From Pseudooceanicola sediminis (GTDB lineage: Bacteria > Pseudomonadota > Alphaproteobacteria > Rhodobacterales > Rhodobacteraceae): a stretch of 64,000 nucleotides of DNA. The notes beneath the pieces were generated by a model. The model was given only the letters and a program-made list of their open reading frames with translations. It did no database searches and had not been told where the DNA came from. The stretch lies in the NCBI RefSeq assembly GCF_003575965.1, contig NZ_QWJJ01000005.1, forward strand, positions 62,001 through 126,000, given 5' to 3'. Both the position numbers and the translations under genes were made by a program. Below, one piece after another: positions 1-7,476 of the stretch (its first letter is position 1; every line of letters starts with the position of its first letter).

Positions 1-308
1 ATGACATCGCCAGCAGGCGTCACGGGAACAAAGTGCTTGGCGCGGTTCAGGTCGAAATTGCCGAAGGCGTTGATGCCGACATAGGCCAGGAACGCCTCTG
101 CGTCCGGGCCTTCAACGATCAGTTCGTCCATGTGGTGCGTCTGATCGAACAGCACGGCGGTGTGACGCCATGCCTCTTGCTCGCTGCGCCAGTTGGAAAA
201 CTCAGGCGCGACGACTGGGTATACATAGATACCGCTCTTGGAATTGCGCAGCAGTTCCACAGGGTTGGCATATCCCTTTAGAAGCTCCGAAAAACTCTCT
301 CCAGCCAT
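1..308 (-). CDS. LigM/GcvT-like tetrahydrofolate-dependent O-demethylase, N-terminal part
   Basis: Partial gene: the ATG is at 308 and the reading frame runs off the left edge, leaving about 102 residues. The translation opens MAGESFSELLKGYANPVELL and continues with an FSNWRSEQEAWRHTAVLFDQ stretch and a THHMDELIVEGPDA stretch. This is the N-terminal pattern of aminomethyltransferase-fold demethylases such as LigM and DesA, which move a methyl group from vanillate, syringate or 3-O-methylgallate to tetrahydrofolate. A GGGAGGAG ribosome site precedes the start, and the palindrome ATGTATACAT lies 28 bp upstream. The neighbouring ring-cleavage and hydroxycinnamate genes fit vanillate demethylation. 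The exact methoxy substrate cannot be told from this fragment. Confidence 0.8.
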   Translation of the reverse strand, partial: MAGESFSELLKGYANPVELLRNSKSGIYVYPVVAPEFSNWRSEQEAWRHTAVLFDQTHHMDELIVEGPDAEAFLAYVGINAFGNFDLNRAKHFVPVTPAGDV

Positions 309-335
309 GACTGGCTCCTCCCATTTTCAAATCCA

Positions 336-345
336 ATGTATACAT
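336..345. promoter_or_regulatory. Candidate GntR operator, perfect palindrome
   Basis: ATGTATACAT is a perfect 10-bp palindrome 28 bp upstream of the O-demethylase start. The same word occurs between the ligase and crotonase genes at 7435-7444, and variants lie upstream of the hydrolase. FCD-type GntR regulators commonly bind short palindromes of the TGTATACA kind. That the product of the gene at 563-1318 binds here is inferred. Confidence 0.65.
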
Positions 346-533
346 GAAGTCGTGAATCGGCGGACAAAAAGCAAGCGAAAAAAATCATTCCGCGAAAATT
401 GGCCGCTTTCAGGTGGTCCGCACAGGCCACGCCACATCCCGCGCGCGGCCATGCCACGCTGCGTCACGGTATTCGGATTGATGGCGATATCTGCGCCACG
501 TCGCGCCTGCGGGCCGATGGCCCGCCCCGCTGC

Positions 534-578
534 CAGTCGTCGCGGCGTCAGTCGTGGCGGCGTCAGTCGTCGTTGCGG
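534..578. repeat. Three 15-bp tandem units spanning the gntR stop codon
   Basis: The units at 534-548, 549-563 and 564-578 all begin CAGTCGT and differ at a few bases. The gntR stop codon (minus strand, 563-565) sits at the junction of the second and third units. Unit gain or loss would keep frame but move the C-terminus. Confidence 0.7.
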
Positions 579-1318
579 TTGCCCTGCCCCACCAGCGCCA
601 GCGCCGGAACCGTCTGGGCGACACTGCTGTCGGCGGAAAAAATGTATTCGACGTTGCGCCGCGCCGCGCAGGCATGTTCCCGCGCCAGCGCCTCGGCGCG
701 CGCACCCTCTCGACGCACAATCGCATGGATGATCTGATGGTGCTGATCCTGCGCCAGCCCCAGCGACCTGCGAAACGCCGACAACTGGCGCCGGTCCGGC
801 AGAAAGGCCGAAGGGGAGGCAAAGGGCAGCCGGGTCGCGCGCGCGATCTCCCGCTCCAGTGTCGCACTGCCCGGCAGGGCCGCCAGCACCAGGTGATATT
901 GGCCATTCAGTTCGGAATAGGCATCGAAATCCACGTCATCCGGGCCATTGCCGAAACAGGTATCCAACTGGCGCACGATTTCCGAGATTTCCTTCAGCCG
1001 CGCATCGCTGACGCCCCGTTCCGCCGCCAGGCGCGCCGCTGTCCCCTCCAGCACGCCGCGCAGCTCGATCGCGTCCAGCACATCGGCGAAATCGAAACTG
1101 CGCACCAGGAAACCGCCATTGCGCGCACGCTCCAACAGACCTTCTTCGGTCAGCCGCGACATCGCCTCGCGGACAGGTGTCCGCGAGACCTGCAAATCCT
1201 CGGCCAGTGCCACCTCGAACAGGCGCGTACCGCCGGGAAAGGCTCCGCTCAGAATCCTCTGGCGCAACTCCTCCAACGCGCGCTTGGTATGGGTATTCGC
1301 GCCAGTGTTCTCGACCAT
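563..1318 (-). CDS. GntR-family regulator with FCD ligand domain
   Basis: A 251-residue transcription factor. Residues about 10-75 form a GntR winged helix (AEDLQVSRTPVREAMSRL is the recognition region). Residues about 85-220 form an FCD domain, an all-helical sensor that usually binds a small carboxylate with a metal; the QYHLVLAAL and HHQIIHAIVRREG histidines fit its metal site. It diverges from the hydrolase/ligAB operon and sits beside the O-demethylase gene. Palindromes 1378-1389, 1452-1461, 1515-1524, 336-345 and 7434-7445 are its probable operators. The inducer is likely an aromatic acid or ring-cleavage product (inference). The last residues after the FCD core (QGNRNDD) are encoded by a 15-bp tandem repeat. 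Confidence 0.85.
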   Translation of the reverse strand: MVENTGANTHTKRALEELRQRILSGAFPGGTRLFEVALAEDLQVSRTPVREAMSRLTEEGLLERARNGGFLVRSFDFADVLDAIELRGVLEGTAARLAAERGVSDARLKEISEIVRQLDTCFGNGPDDVDFDAYSELNGQYHLVLAALPGSATLEREIARATRLPFASPSAFLPDRRQLSAFRRSLGLAQDQHHQIIHAIVRREGARAEALAREHACAARRNVEYIFSADSSVAQTVPALALVGQGNRNDD

Positions 1319-1377
1319 TTACCGCTCCGTTTCGCCCCGCTGGCGTCTGCGCCCGGGGTATCCATGCCGTGTCCGCC

Positions 1378-1389
1378 CGTGTATACACG
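1378..1389. promoter_or_regulatory. Candidate GntR operator in the divergent regulator/hydrolase gap
   Basis: CGTGTATACACG is a perfect 12-bp palindrome 60 bp upstream of the gntR start. It has the same TGTATACA core as the sites at 336 and 7435, so autoregulation is likely. Confidence 0.6.
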
Positions 1390-1451
1390 CAACTGTGCGG
1401 CAACTCCAATACACTGGCGACTGTGCCCCGAGCATAGCATTTTCCCGGGTT

Positions 1452-1524
1452 ATGTATTCATTTATCCGAGAATTTTCTTGAAATTCGCGGATTTCGAGCC
1501 TAACTCAGTATCAAATGTATTCAT
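1452..1524. promoter_or_regulatory. Two identical operator variants upstream of the hydrolase/ligAB operon
   Basis: ATGTATTCAT occurs at 1452-1461 and again at 1515-1524, 63 bp apart (about six helical turns). Each differs from ATGTATACAT at one base. The second ends 22 bp before the hydrolase start codon. The pairing suggests cooperative or looped binding by the GntR protein; this is inference. Confidence 0.5.
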
Positions 1525-1546
1525 ATCTCGGCTGGGGAGGGCCTTT

Positions 1547-2269
1547 ATGACCACATTGTTGCTGATACCCGGCCTGGTGTCCGACGCCCGCGTGTGGAAA
1601 TGCCTGCGTGATCAGGCGACCGACGGGACGACATTTCACGACGCGGATGTGACGCGTGATGCGACGATTCCCGCCATGGCCGCGCGCCTGCTGCACGAGG
1701 TGTCGGGCCCCTTCATCGCGGTCGGCCATTCCCTGGGCGGTCGCGTGGCGATGGAAATCGCCCACCAGGCCCCGGAACGCGTGCAGGCCCTCGTCCTGGC
1801 CAATACCGGCCACAACGCCCGCACACCCGGCGAAGACGCCAAGCGTCAGGCCAAGATCGACCTGGGCCACCGCGACATGCAGGCGCTGGCCGCAGACTGG
1901 CTCCCCGGTATGCTCGACCCCGCCCGTACTGGCGACATCGCCCTGGTGTCCGACCTGACCGAGATGGTCCTCGCCGCCGGCGCTGACGTGCACGAACGCC
2001 AGATCCGCGCCCTTCTTGCGCGCCCCGATGCCGCGACCTACCTGCCCGACATCACCTGTCCCGTGCTGCTGCTGACCGGCGCACAGGATCTGTGGTCACC
2101 CGTGGCCCAGCATCAGGTGATTGCAGACCTGCTACCGCAGTCAGAGTTGCGCGTGATCGACAACGCCGGGCACTTCATGCCCGTCGAACGCCCCGATGAA
2201 ACCGCCGCCCTCGTGCTTGACTGGCTCAGCCGTCAGGGCCTGGCAACCGCCACCCCGCAGGAGGCCTGA
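1547..2269 (+). CDS. Alpha/beta hydrolase of the ring-cleavage operon
   Basis: A 240-residue alpha/beta hydrolase. The start at 1547 follows a GGGGAGGG ribosome site; the open frame extends far upstream but that part is antisense to gntR. The nucleophile elbow GHSLGG is near residue 64, an acid is expected in the GAQDLWSP loop, and the catalytic histidine is in DNAGHFMPVERP. The stop is one base from ligA, so the genes are translated together. Such enzymes cleave C-C or ester bonds, or lactones, in aromatic pathways (PcaD, meta-cleavage hydrolases). The canonical protocatechuate 4,5-pathway uses an amidohydrolase lactonase (LigI), so this gene may act on a ring-fission product. Its substrate is unknown. 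Confidence 0.8.
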   Translation: MTTLLLIPGLVSDARVWKCLRDQATDGTTFHDADVTRDATIPAMAARLLHEVSGPFIAVGHSLGGRVAMEIAHQAPERVQALVLANTGHNARTPGEDAKRQAKIDLGHRDMQALAADWLPGMLDPARTGDIALVSDLTEMVLAAGADVHERQIRALLARPDAATYLPDITCPVLLLTGAQDLWSPVAQHQVIADLLPQSELRVIDNAGHFMPVERPDETAALVLDWLSRQGLATATPQEA

Positions 2270-2270
2270 C

Positions 2271-2603
2271 ATGTCCGACATCCCCGAAACCCCGCTCTAC
2301 GACCGCGCCGGTTCGATCCGCGGCTACCGCATGAACAAGATGGCCATGTCGCTGGGCATCCCCGCCAACCGAGAGGCCTTCAAGGCCGACGAATCGGCCT
2401 TTCTCGACAGCCACGGCCTCAGCGAGGCTGAAAAAGCCGCCGTCATGGCGCGCGACTGGCACGAGATGGTCGCGCTCGGCGGCAACCTGTTCTTCATTCT
2501 CAAGATCTCGGCCATCGACCCGACACCGATGACGCGCATTGGCGCGGCGCAGGCCGGCATGGACCATGATCTGTTCCTGCAACAACGTCTGGGAAAAATC
2601 TGA
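2271..2603 (+). CDS. ligA: Extradiol dioxygenase small (alpha) subunit, LigA-like
   Basis: A 110-residue protein matching the LigA family, the small helical subunit of protocatechuate 4,5-dioxygenase. It covers the active site of the LigB subunit and does not bind iron. Recognisable blocks are YRMNKMAMSL, FKADESAFLD, GLSEAEKAAVMARDW and the ALGGNLFFILKI segment. It is a little shorter than the Sphingobium subunit. It is preceded by GGAGG and its TGA overlaps the ligB ATG (TGATG), which points to coupled, equimolar synthesis. The substrate could be protocatechuate, gallate or 3-O-methylgallate. Confidence 0.9.
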   Translation: MSDIPETPLYDRAGSIRGYRMNKMAMSLGIPANREAFKADESAFLDSHGLSEAEKAAVMARDWHEMVALGGNLFFILKISAIDPTPMTRIGAAQAGMDHDLFLQQRLGKI

Positions 2604-3442
2604 TGGCAAAAATCATTGGCGGAGTCGGCACCAGCCACGTGCCCTCGATCGGCGCGGCGCTCGACAAGGGCCTTGCGGATACCCCCGACTGGAAACCCTT
2701 CTTCGACGGGTACATCCCTGGAAAGCAGTGGATGGCCGACATGAAACCCGACGTGGCCGTCGTCATCTTCAACGACCACGGCAATTCCTTCTTTCTCGAC
2801 CGGGTGCCGACCTTTGCCGTGGGCGTAGCAGAGACCTATCGCCCGGTGGACGAGGGCTGGGGGCCGCGCAATGTGCCTGATTTCAAGGGCGCGCAGGACA
2901 TGTCGTGGCATTTCGTCGACCAGCTGGTCGAACGCCATTTCGACCCGCTGGTCTGCCGCGAGATCGACGTCGACCATGGCCTTCAGGTCCCGATGGAGCT
3001 GTTCTTCGGCCATCCCGACGCCTGGCCGGTCAAGGTACTGCCGATCTGGGTCAATACGATCCAGTTCCCGATCCCGACGCCGCAGCGCTGCTGGGACATG
3101 GGCAAGGTCCTGCGTGACGCCATCGAGAGCTTTCCCGGCGACGACCGCGTCGTCATCATGGGCACCGGCGGCTTGTCGCACCAACTTCAGGGCAGCCGCG
3201 CCGGCTTCATCAACCGCGCCGCGGACGAGGCATGGCTGAACGGCATCGCCGACAACTACGAACATTACCGCGACATGACCCGGGAAGACTATGTCGAAGA
3301 GTTCGGCTCCGAAGGGGCAGAGCTGATCATGTGGCTGGTGATGCGCGCTGCGATGAACGACAAGGTCACGCTGAAACATCGCCACTACCACGCCCCCGCC
3401 TCGATGACCGGCGCTGGCATGGTCGTGCTGGAAAACGCCTGA
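2603..3442 (+). CDS. ligB: Class III extradiol dioxygenase catalytic (beta) subunit, LigB-like
   Basis: A 279-residue LigB-type Fe(II) dioxygenase that opens a catechol-type ring next to the hydroxyls. The Sphingobium LigB metal ligands His12, His61 and Glu242 and the catalytic His195 correspond to His12, His59, Glu240 and His193 here, a constant two-residue shift after the first. It sits between ligA and the YciI gene with TGATG overlaps on both sides. With the O-demethylase nearby, protocatechuate made from vanillate is the most likely substrate; gallate or 3-O-methylgallate are alternatives. LigC, LigI, LigJ and LigK are not in the window and may lie to the left. Confidence 0.9.
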   Translation: MAKIIGGVGTSHVPSIGAALDKGLADTPDWKPFFDGYIPGKQWMADMKPDVAVVIFNDHGNSFFLDRVPTFAVGVAETYRPVDEGWGPRNVPDFKGAQDMSWHFVDQLVERHFDPLVCREIDVDHGLQVPMELFFGHPDAWPVKVLPIWVNTIQFPIPTPQRCWDMGKVLRDAIESFPGDDRVVIMGTGGLSHQLQGSRAGFINRAADEAWLNGIADNYEHYRDMTREDYVEEFGSEGAELIMWLVMRAAMNDKVTLKHRHYHAPASMTGAGMVVLENA

Positions 3443-3765
3443 TGGCCTTCTTCCTCATGCGCTGCCTGCACCACCCGGATCAGGACGCCGCCCGGGATAC
3501 GCTGCGTCCGGATCACCGCGTATGGGTGACGTCCGGGGGCGATGGTCTGGTCTCGGTCCTGATCGGATCGGCCCTGACCGATGCGACGGGCGGTTCCATC
3601 GGCAACTTCGGGATTCTTGAGGCCGCAACGCCCGACGACGCCCGCCGCTTTGCCGAAGGCGACCCCTTCGCGCGGGCAGGCATAGTGGCTGACATCGACA
3701 TCACGCCCCTGCCCGACAGCTTTCAGGCACAGCGCATCACCGACCCGATGAGCCCGCGCCTGTAA
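3442..3765 (+). CDS. YciI-like small protein, last gene of the ligAB operon
   Basis: A 107-residue protein with the YciI pattern (ferredoxin-like fold related to muconolactone isomerase). It has an early HHPDQDAARDTLRPDH segment, a central GNFGILEAATPDDARRFAEGDPF block and a C-terminal strand. The His-Asp pair typical of YciI active sites may be the HPD or RPDH motif. Its ATG overlaps the ligB stop. The family has members acting as isomerases or lyases in aromatic catabolism, so a role on the ring-opened product is plausible but not shown. Confidence 0.75.
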   Translation: MAFFLMRCLHHPDQDAARDTLRPDHRVWVTSGGDGLVSVLIGSALTDATGGSIGNFGILEAATPDDARRFAEGDPFARAGIVADIDITPLPDSFQAQRITDPMSPRL

Positions 3766-3782
3766 CCTTCCGCCTTGCTGAA

Positions 3783-3815
3783 ACAGGGCGCGTCGCTACC
3801 GGCTCCGCGCCCTGT
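3783..3815. terminator. Bidirectional hairpin between convergent operons
   Basis: ACAGGGCGCG (3783-3792) pairs with CGCGCCCTGT (3806-3815) across a 13-base loop. It lies between the converging YciI and acyl-CoA dehydrogenase genes. There is no strong T-run on either side. Confidence 0.6.
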
Positions 3816-3854
3816 CCTTAAGGCAAGCGCCCCGCCCTGAACGCAAGGGGCCTG

Positions 3855-3884
3855 TCCGTCAGGCAAGGGTCCGTCAGGCAAGGG
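3855..3884. repeat. Exact 15-bp tandem duplication over the acyl-CoA dehydrogenase stop codon
   Basis: TCCGTCAGGCAAGGG occurs at 3855-3869 and again at 3870-3884. The minus-strand stop (3874-3876) lies in the second copy and a duplicate of it lies in the first. Confidence 0.8.
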
Positions 3885-5499
3885 CCGCGTGCACGGCCGC
3901 CTCATGCACCGCGAAACGCGCTTTCATCTGCGCCATCGCATGATCGCGCGCGGGCGCATCGTAACTGGCCACGCGCGGCGCCAGCCAGCAGGTCAGCGCC
4001 AGCCAGCCAGCCCGCAACCAGTCATCCGCCGCCATCAACCGCTTGTCCGCATCCGGGCAGGACAGCAGCACATCGGCCAGTGCCGCGAACCGCGCGATCA
4101 CGACCGCACCGTCGCCCTCCCCCCCGGCCCCTGCCCGGCGGATAAAGGCGTCGAACCCCGCGCGATTGCGGATCAATTGCCGCTCAAGGAAATCAATCCC
4201 CTGCATCCCTGTCGTGCCTTCGTAGATCGCCAGAACGCGGCTATCGCGCAGCATCTGTTCCAGCGGCCATTCGGCGGTATAGCCCGCCCCGCCCAGCACC
4301 TGGATACCCGCATTCACCACATCAAAGCCGGTCTCGGCCCCGAACGCCTTGATCAGCGGCAAAAGATAGGCGACCAGTGCCGCCGCGTCGTCCTCCGCCG
4401 GTTGCCGCGCCAGGTCCATGGCGCAGGCAATCTCCAGCACCGCGACCCGCAGCACCTCGGTCGCGCCGCGCATCGCACCCAACTGGCGGCGCACATCCGG
4501 GTGCCGCGCGATGGCCACCGGCGGTTCAGTCGGCGCGCCGCCCTGCAACCGTTCCTCGGCATAGCTCTCGGCGATATCACAGGCCCGGCTGGCCGCGCCC
4601 AACCCCTGACAGCCGGTCTGCAGGCGCATCAGTTCGATCATCGTGAACAATTGCACCAGCCCGCGCTCCGGTTCTCCCAGCAGCACCGCCTCGGCCCCGG
4701 CGAATTCCATGACGCAGGTGGGCGAACCGTGCAGGCCCATCTTTTCCTCTAACCGCAACGCAGTAACGCCGTTCTCCGAGCCATCCTCGCGCCGCGACGG
4801 CACCAGGAACAGGCTCAGACCGCGCGTGCCCGCCCCCTCTCCGGTGCGCGCCAGCAGGCAATGCCCGATCACCGGCGTCAGGTCGTGATCGCCAAAGGAA
4901 ATCCAGATCTTCTGCCCGGTGACGCGCCAGACTCCATCCTCGCCCTGCACGGCCCGTGTGCTGATGCGCCCCACGTCCGACCCTGCGCCGGGTTCGGAAA
5001 TGCAGATGGTCGTGCTGCGTCTGCCCGCGATCAGATCCGGCACCCACAGGGCGGCAACATCCGCCGGCGCGCGCTCGGCCAGCAGCACCGCGCCCGCCCG
5101 ACTGGCCCCCGTGACCATGTTGAAGGCCGGGCACCCGCCGTCGAAAATCTGCCCCGCCGCCGCCTGCACCGTGATCGGCAAACCGCTGCCGCCGAAATCC
5201 TGCGGCAGGTCCAGCCCCATCCAGCCGCCCTCGGCCACGGCCCGGAACGCCGCGTGGTAGGCCTGCGGCACCTGCACCCGGCCCGCCCCGATCCGGCATC
5301 CCTGCTGGTCCGCCACCCGGTCCAGCGGCGCCAGAACCTCATCGGTCAGCGCGCCCGCCGCCTCCAGGATCGCCGCGACCACGTGATCGTCGATATCGTC
5401 GCGCGCCGCACAAACCGCCGCCCAGCCCGGCGTGGCCGCCAGCGCCGCCAGGGTGCGGCGCTGCTGGTCGGCCGAGCGGCGTGTTGCGAAATCCTTCAT
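3874..5499 (-). CDS. Acyl-CoA dehydrogenase, long DmdC-like type
   Basis: A 541-residue flavoprotein dehydrogenase, longer than the usual 380-400 residues because of a C-terminal helical extension, as in DmdC-type enzymes. The FAD/substrate motif ISEPGAGSDVG is near residue 170, and the likely catalytic base is the glutamate in LAIYEGTTGMQG. Its start overlaps the stop of the upstream CoA ligase by 4 bp, so the two form one operon. Context suggests oxidation of a phenylpropanoyl-CoA, for example dihydroferuloyl-CoA to feruloyl-CoA, feeding saturated side chains into the hydroxycinnamate route. That substrate is inferred; general fatty or methylthio acyl-CoA use cannot be excluded. Confidence 0.85.
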   Translation of the reverse strand: MKDFATRRSADQQRRTLAALAATPGWAAVCAARDDIDDHVVAAILEAAGALTDEVLAPLDRVADQQGCRIGAGRVQVPQAYHAAFRAVAEGGWMGLDLPQDFGGSGLPITVQAAAGQIFDGGCPAFNMVTGASRAGAVLLAERAPADVAALWVPDLIAGRRSTTICISEPGAGSDVGRISTRAVQGEDGVWRVTGQKIWISFGDHDLTPVIGHCLLARTGEGAGTRGLSLFLVPSRREDGSENGVTALRLEEKMGLHGSPTCVMEFAGAEAVLLGEPERGLVQLFTMIELMRLQTGCQGLGAASRACDIAESYAEERLQGGAPTEPPVAIARHPDVRRQLGAMRGATEVLRVAVLEIACAMDLARQPAEDDAAALVAYLLPLIKAFGAETGFDVVNAGIQVLGGAGYTAEWPLEQMLRDSRVLAIYEGTTGMQGIDFLERQLIRNRAGFDAFIRRAGAGGEGDGAVVIARFAALADVLLSCPDADKRLMAADDWLRAGWLALTCWLAPRVASYDAPARDHAMAQMKARFAVHEAAVHAALA

Positions 5500-7376
5500 G
5501 CCCGCTCTCCCGCAGGCTCGGTTGTCCGCGCCGCAGCTGCCGGAAACAGCACCTTCGGCCCCCCGTCATACAATTGCCGCACCAGATCCGAACGGTTGGC
5601 CAAGACTGCGCGCTGGTTGACGGACCCCTTGTCGGTCACCTCGCCCCGGCTCATTTCCAGCGGCACGTCCAGCAGCAACGCCCGCGCAATCCGCCCCGAC
5701 GATCCGGTGGCGCTGCGTGCAAGATCGCCCAGCAATGCCTCGATCCGCGCCCGCACCTGCGGATGGGCGAACAACGTGGCATCGTCCATCTGCGCGCCCC
5801 CTTCGACCAGCCGCTCCAGCGCCGGGCGGAAGGGCACCAGCAGCGCGCCCAGTTCATGCTGGTTCTCGCCGGCGATGACCGCATCGCGCACCAGCCCCTG
5901 CATCGCATCGACCAGCTTGGCCCGCATCGCGCCCACGGCGACCCATGTGCCCGTCTGCAACTTGAAGTTCTCGGCCGTGCGCCCGTCGAACAGAAATCCC
6001 GCAGCCGCATCGCCCGGCACGGCATAGCGCAGGGCATCCCCCATGTTGTAGAAGCCCTCCTCGTCAAAGGCTCGCGCCGTCAGATCGGGGCTGCGCCAAT
6101 ATCCCGGCGTCACGTTCGGCCCCTTGAAACGCGCCTCCAGCTTGCCCTCGACCGGCACCAGCTTCAGAACCACGCCGCGCGCCGGTACGCCGACATTTCC
6201 CGGCTCGTCCTGGGGGGCCGTACCGAACATGGCAAAGGGCGCCGTCTCGGTCGCGCCCAGCCCCGACCCCATCAGCGTACGCGCCCCCACCGTTGCCTCC
6301 GACAGCTCGTTCAGCTGCCGCCAGGTATGGCTGCCCATGCCGGCCCCGGCATACATGATCAGTTGCAGGCGCGCGAAAAAGCTCTCCCGCAGGGCGGCGC
6401 TTTCCTGCATCGCCTCGCAGAGCATCTCGAAACCGGACGGGACGTTGAAATACCAGGTGGGTGACACCTCGGCCAGGTTGCGGATCGTCTCGGCCATGCC
6501 CTGCGGCGTCGGTTTGCCCGCATCGATGTAGAAAGTGCCACCGTTGTAGATGGCGATGTTGAACACCTTGCTGCCGCTTGCCACGTGGTTCCATGGCGCC
6601 CAGTCCACCAGGACCGGGGGCGCATCGCCCAGAAAGCGATAGCAATCCAGCACCATCTCCATGTTGGAACACATCATGCCCTGCGTCTGGATCACCGCCT
6701 TGGGCGATCCCGTCGTGCCAGAGGTGAACAGGAACTTGGCAATCGTGTCCGGGCCAACGGCCAGCCGGGCCTGTTCGACCGCGGGGTTCGCCTGCGTCGC
6801 GATCACCTCAGACCAGCGCGTACAGGCAAATCCCGGCACATCCCCCTCTACCACGATCACCCGAACGTCAGGGTCAAAGACATCCGCGATGGCCGGGGCA
6901 AAGCGCGCGCCATCGTCGGCAAAGACCGCCCCGGGCGTCACCTGCCCCACGATATCGCGCAGCTTGCCATGCCCCTCGCCCAGCAGCGAATAGGCCGGGG
7001 CCACCGCCGCGGACGGTACACCGATGTACTGCGCCGCAAGGGCCACGACAGCATGGGCCACGCTGTTGCCCGACAGGATCATCAGCGGTCGCTCGACCGA
7101 CAGATCCAGCGCCATCAGCCAGCTGCCGACCCGCTGCATCAGATCGTGCAATTCGCCATAACTGACCCTCGCCCAGGCACCGCTGGCGTCACGTTCCGCC
7201 ATCCAGGTGCGATCCGGCGCGACCTCGGCCCAATGCACGATCCGGTCCGACAGACGGGCCGGGTACGCGCCCAGCTCCTCCTCCTGCCAGATCAGCCGTG
7301 TACCATCCTCGCGCAGCTCCTCGCGGATACGCGGTGCCCAGACGCGCGCGGCGCGCATCTTGCCTGTAGTGGTCAT
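5496..7376 (-). CDS. Feruloyl/hydroxycinnamoyl-CoA synthetase-like AMP-binding ligase
   Basis: A 626-residue ANL-superfamily ligase. The ATP motif FTSGTTGSPKAV lies near residue 216, followed by an NGGTFYIDAGKPTP block and a GSGLGATETAP motif typical of the feruloyl-CoA synthetase group rather than acetate or fatty acid ligases. It activates a carboxylate to its CoA thioester. It heads an operon with the acyl-CoA dehydrogenase and diverges from the crotonase operon, with an operator-like palindrome between them. Ferulate or p-coumarate is the probable substrate. The leader shares ACATTGGATTT and a GGGAGG site with the O-demethylase leader. Confidence 0.85.
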   Translation of the reverse strand: MTTTGKMRAARVWAPRIREELREDGTRLIWQEEELGAYPARLSDRIVHWAEVAPDRTWMAERDASGAWARVSYGELHDLMQRVGSWLMALDLSVERPLMILSGNSVAHAVVALAAQYIGVPSAAVAPAYSLLGEGHGKLRDIVGQVTPGAVFADDGARFAPAIADVFDPDVRVIVVEGDVPGFACTRWSEVIATQANPAVEQARLAVGPDTIAKFLFTSGTTGSPKAVIQTQGMMCSNMEMVLDCYRFLGDAPPVLVDWAPWNHVASGSKVFNIAIYNGGTFYIDAGKPTPQGMAETIRNLAEVSPTWYFNVPSGFEMLCEAMQESAALRESFFARLQLIMYAGAGMGSHTWRQLNELSEATVGARTLMGSGLGATETAPFAMFGTAPQDEPGNVGVPARGVVLKLVPVEGKLEARFKGPNVTPGYWRSPDLTARAFDEEGFYNMGDALRYAVPGDAAAGFLFDGRTAENFKLQTGTWVAVGAMRAKLVDAMQGLVRDAVIAGENQHELGALLVPFRPALERLVEGGAQMDDATLFAHPQVRARIEALLGDLARSATGSSGRIARALLLDVPLEMSRGEVTDKGSVNQRAVLANRSDLVRQLYDGGPKVLFPAAAARTTEPAGERA

Positions 7377-7433
7377 TGTCCCCCCTCCCGAAATCCAATG
7401 TCTCCTCGAAGATAGTTTACAAGGAAATTAAAA

Positions 7434-7445
7434 AATGTATACATT
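7434..7445. promoter_or_regulatory. Candidate GntR operator between ligase and crotonase operons
   Basis: AATGTATACATT is a perfect 12-bp palindrome with the same core as the site at 336-345. It lies 58 bp from the ligase start and 31 bp from the crotonase GTG start. It contains an in-frame ATG that makes the crotonase open frame look longer than it is. Confidence 0.65.
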
Positions 7446-7476
7446 AAAACCGGGACAGCGAGGGGAGATTCACAGA

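Noticed and set aside
554-1546. Extension of the hydrolase frame upstream to 554
   Set aside because: Lies antisense to gntR; the ribosome site at 1547 and the start of alpha/beta hydrolase homology define the true start.
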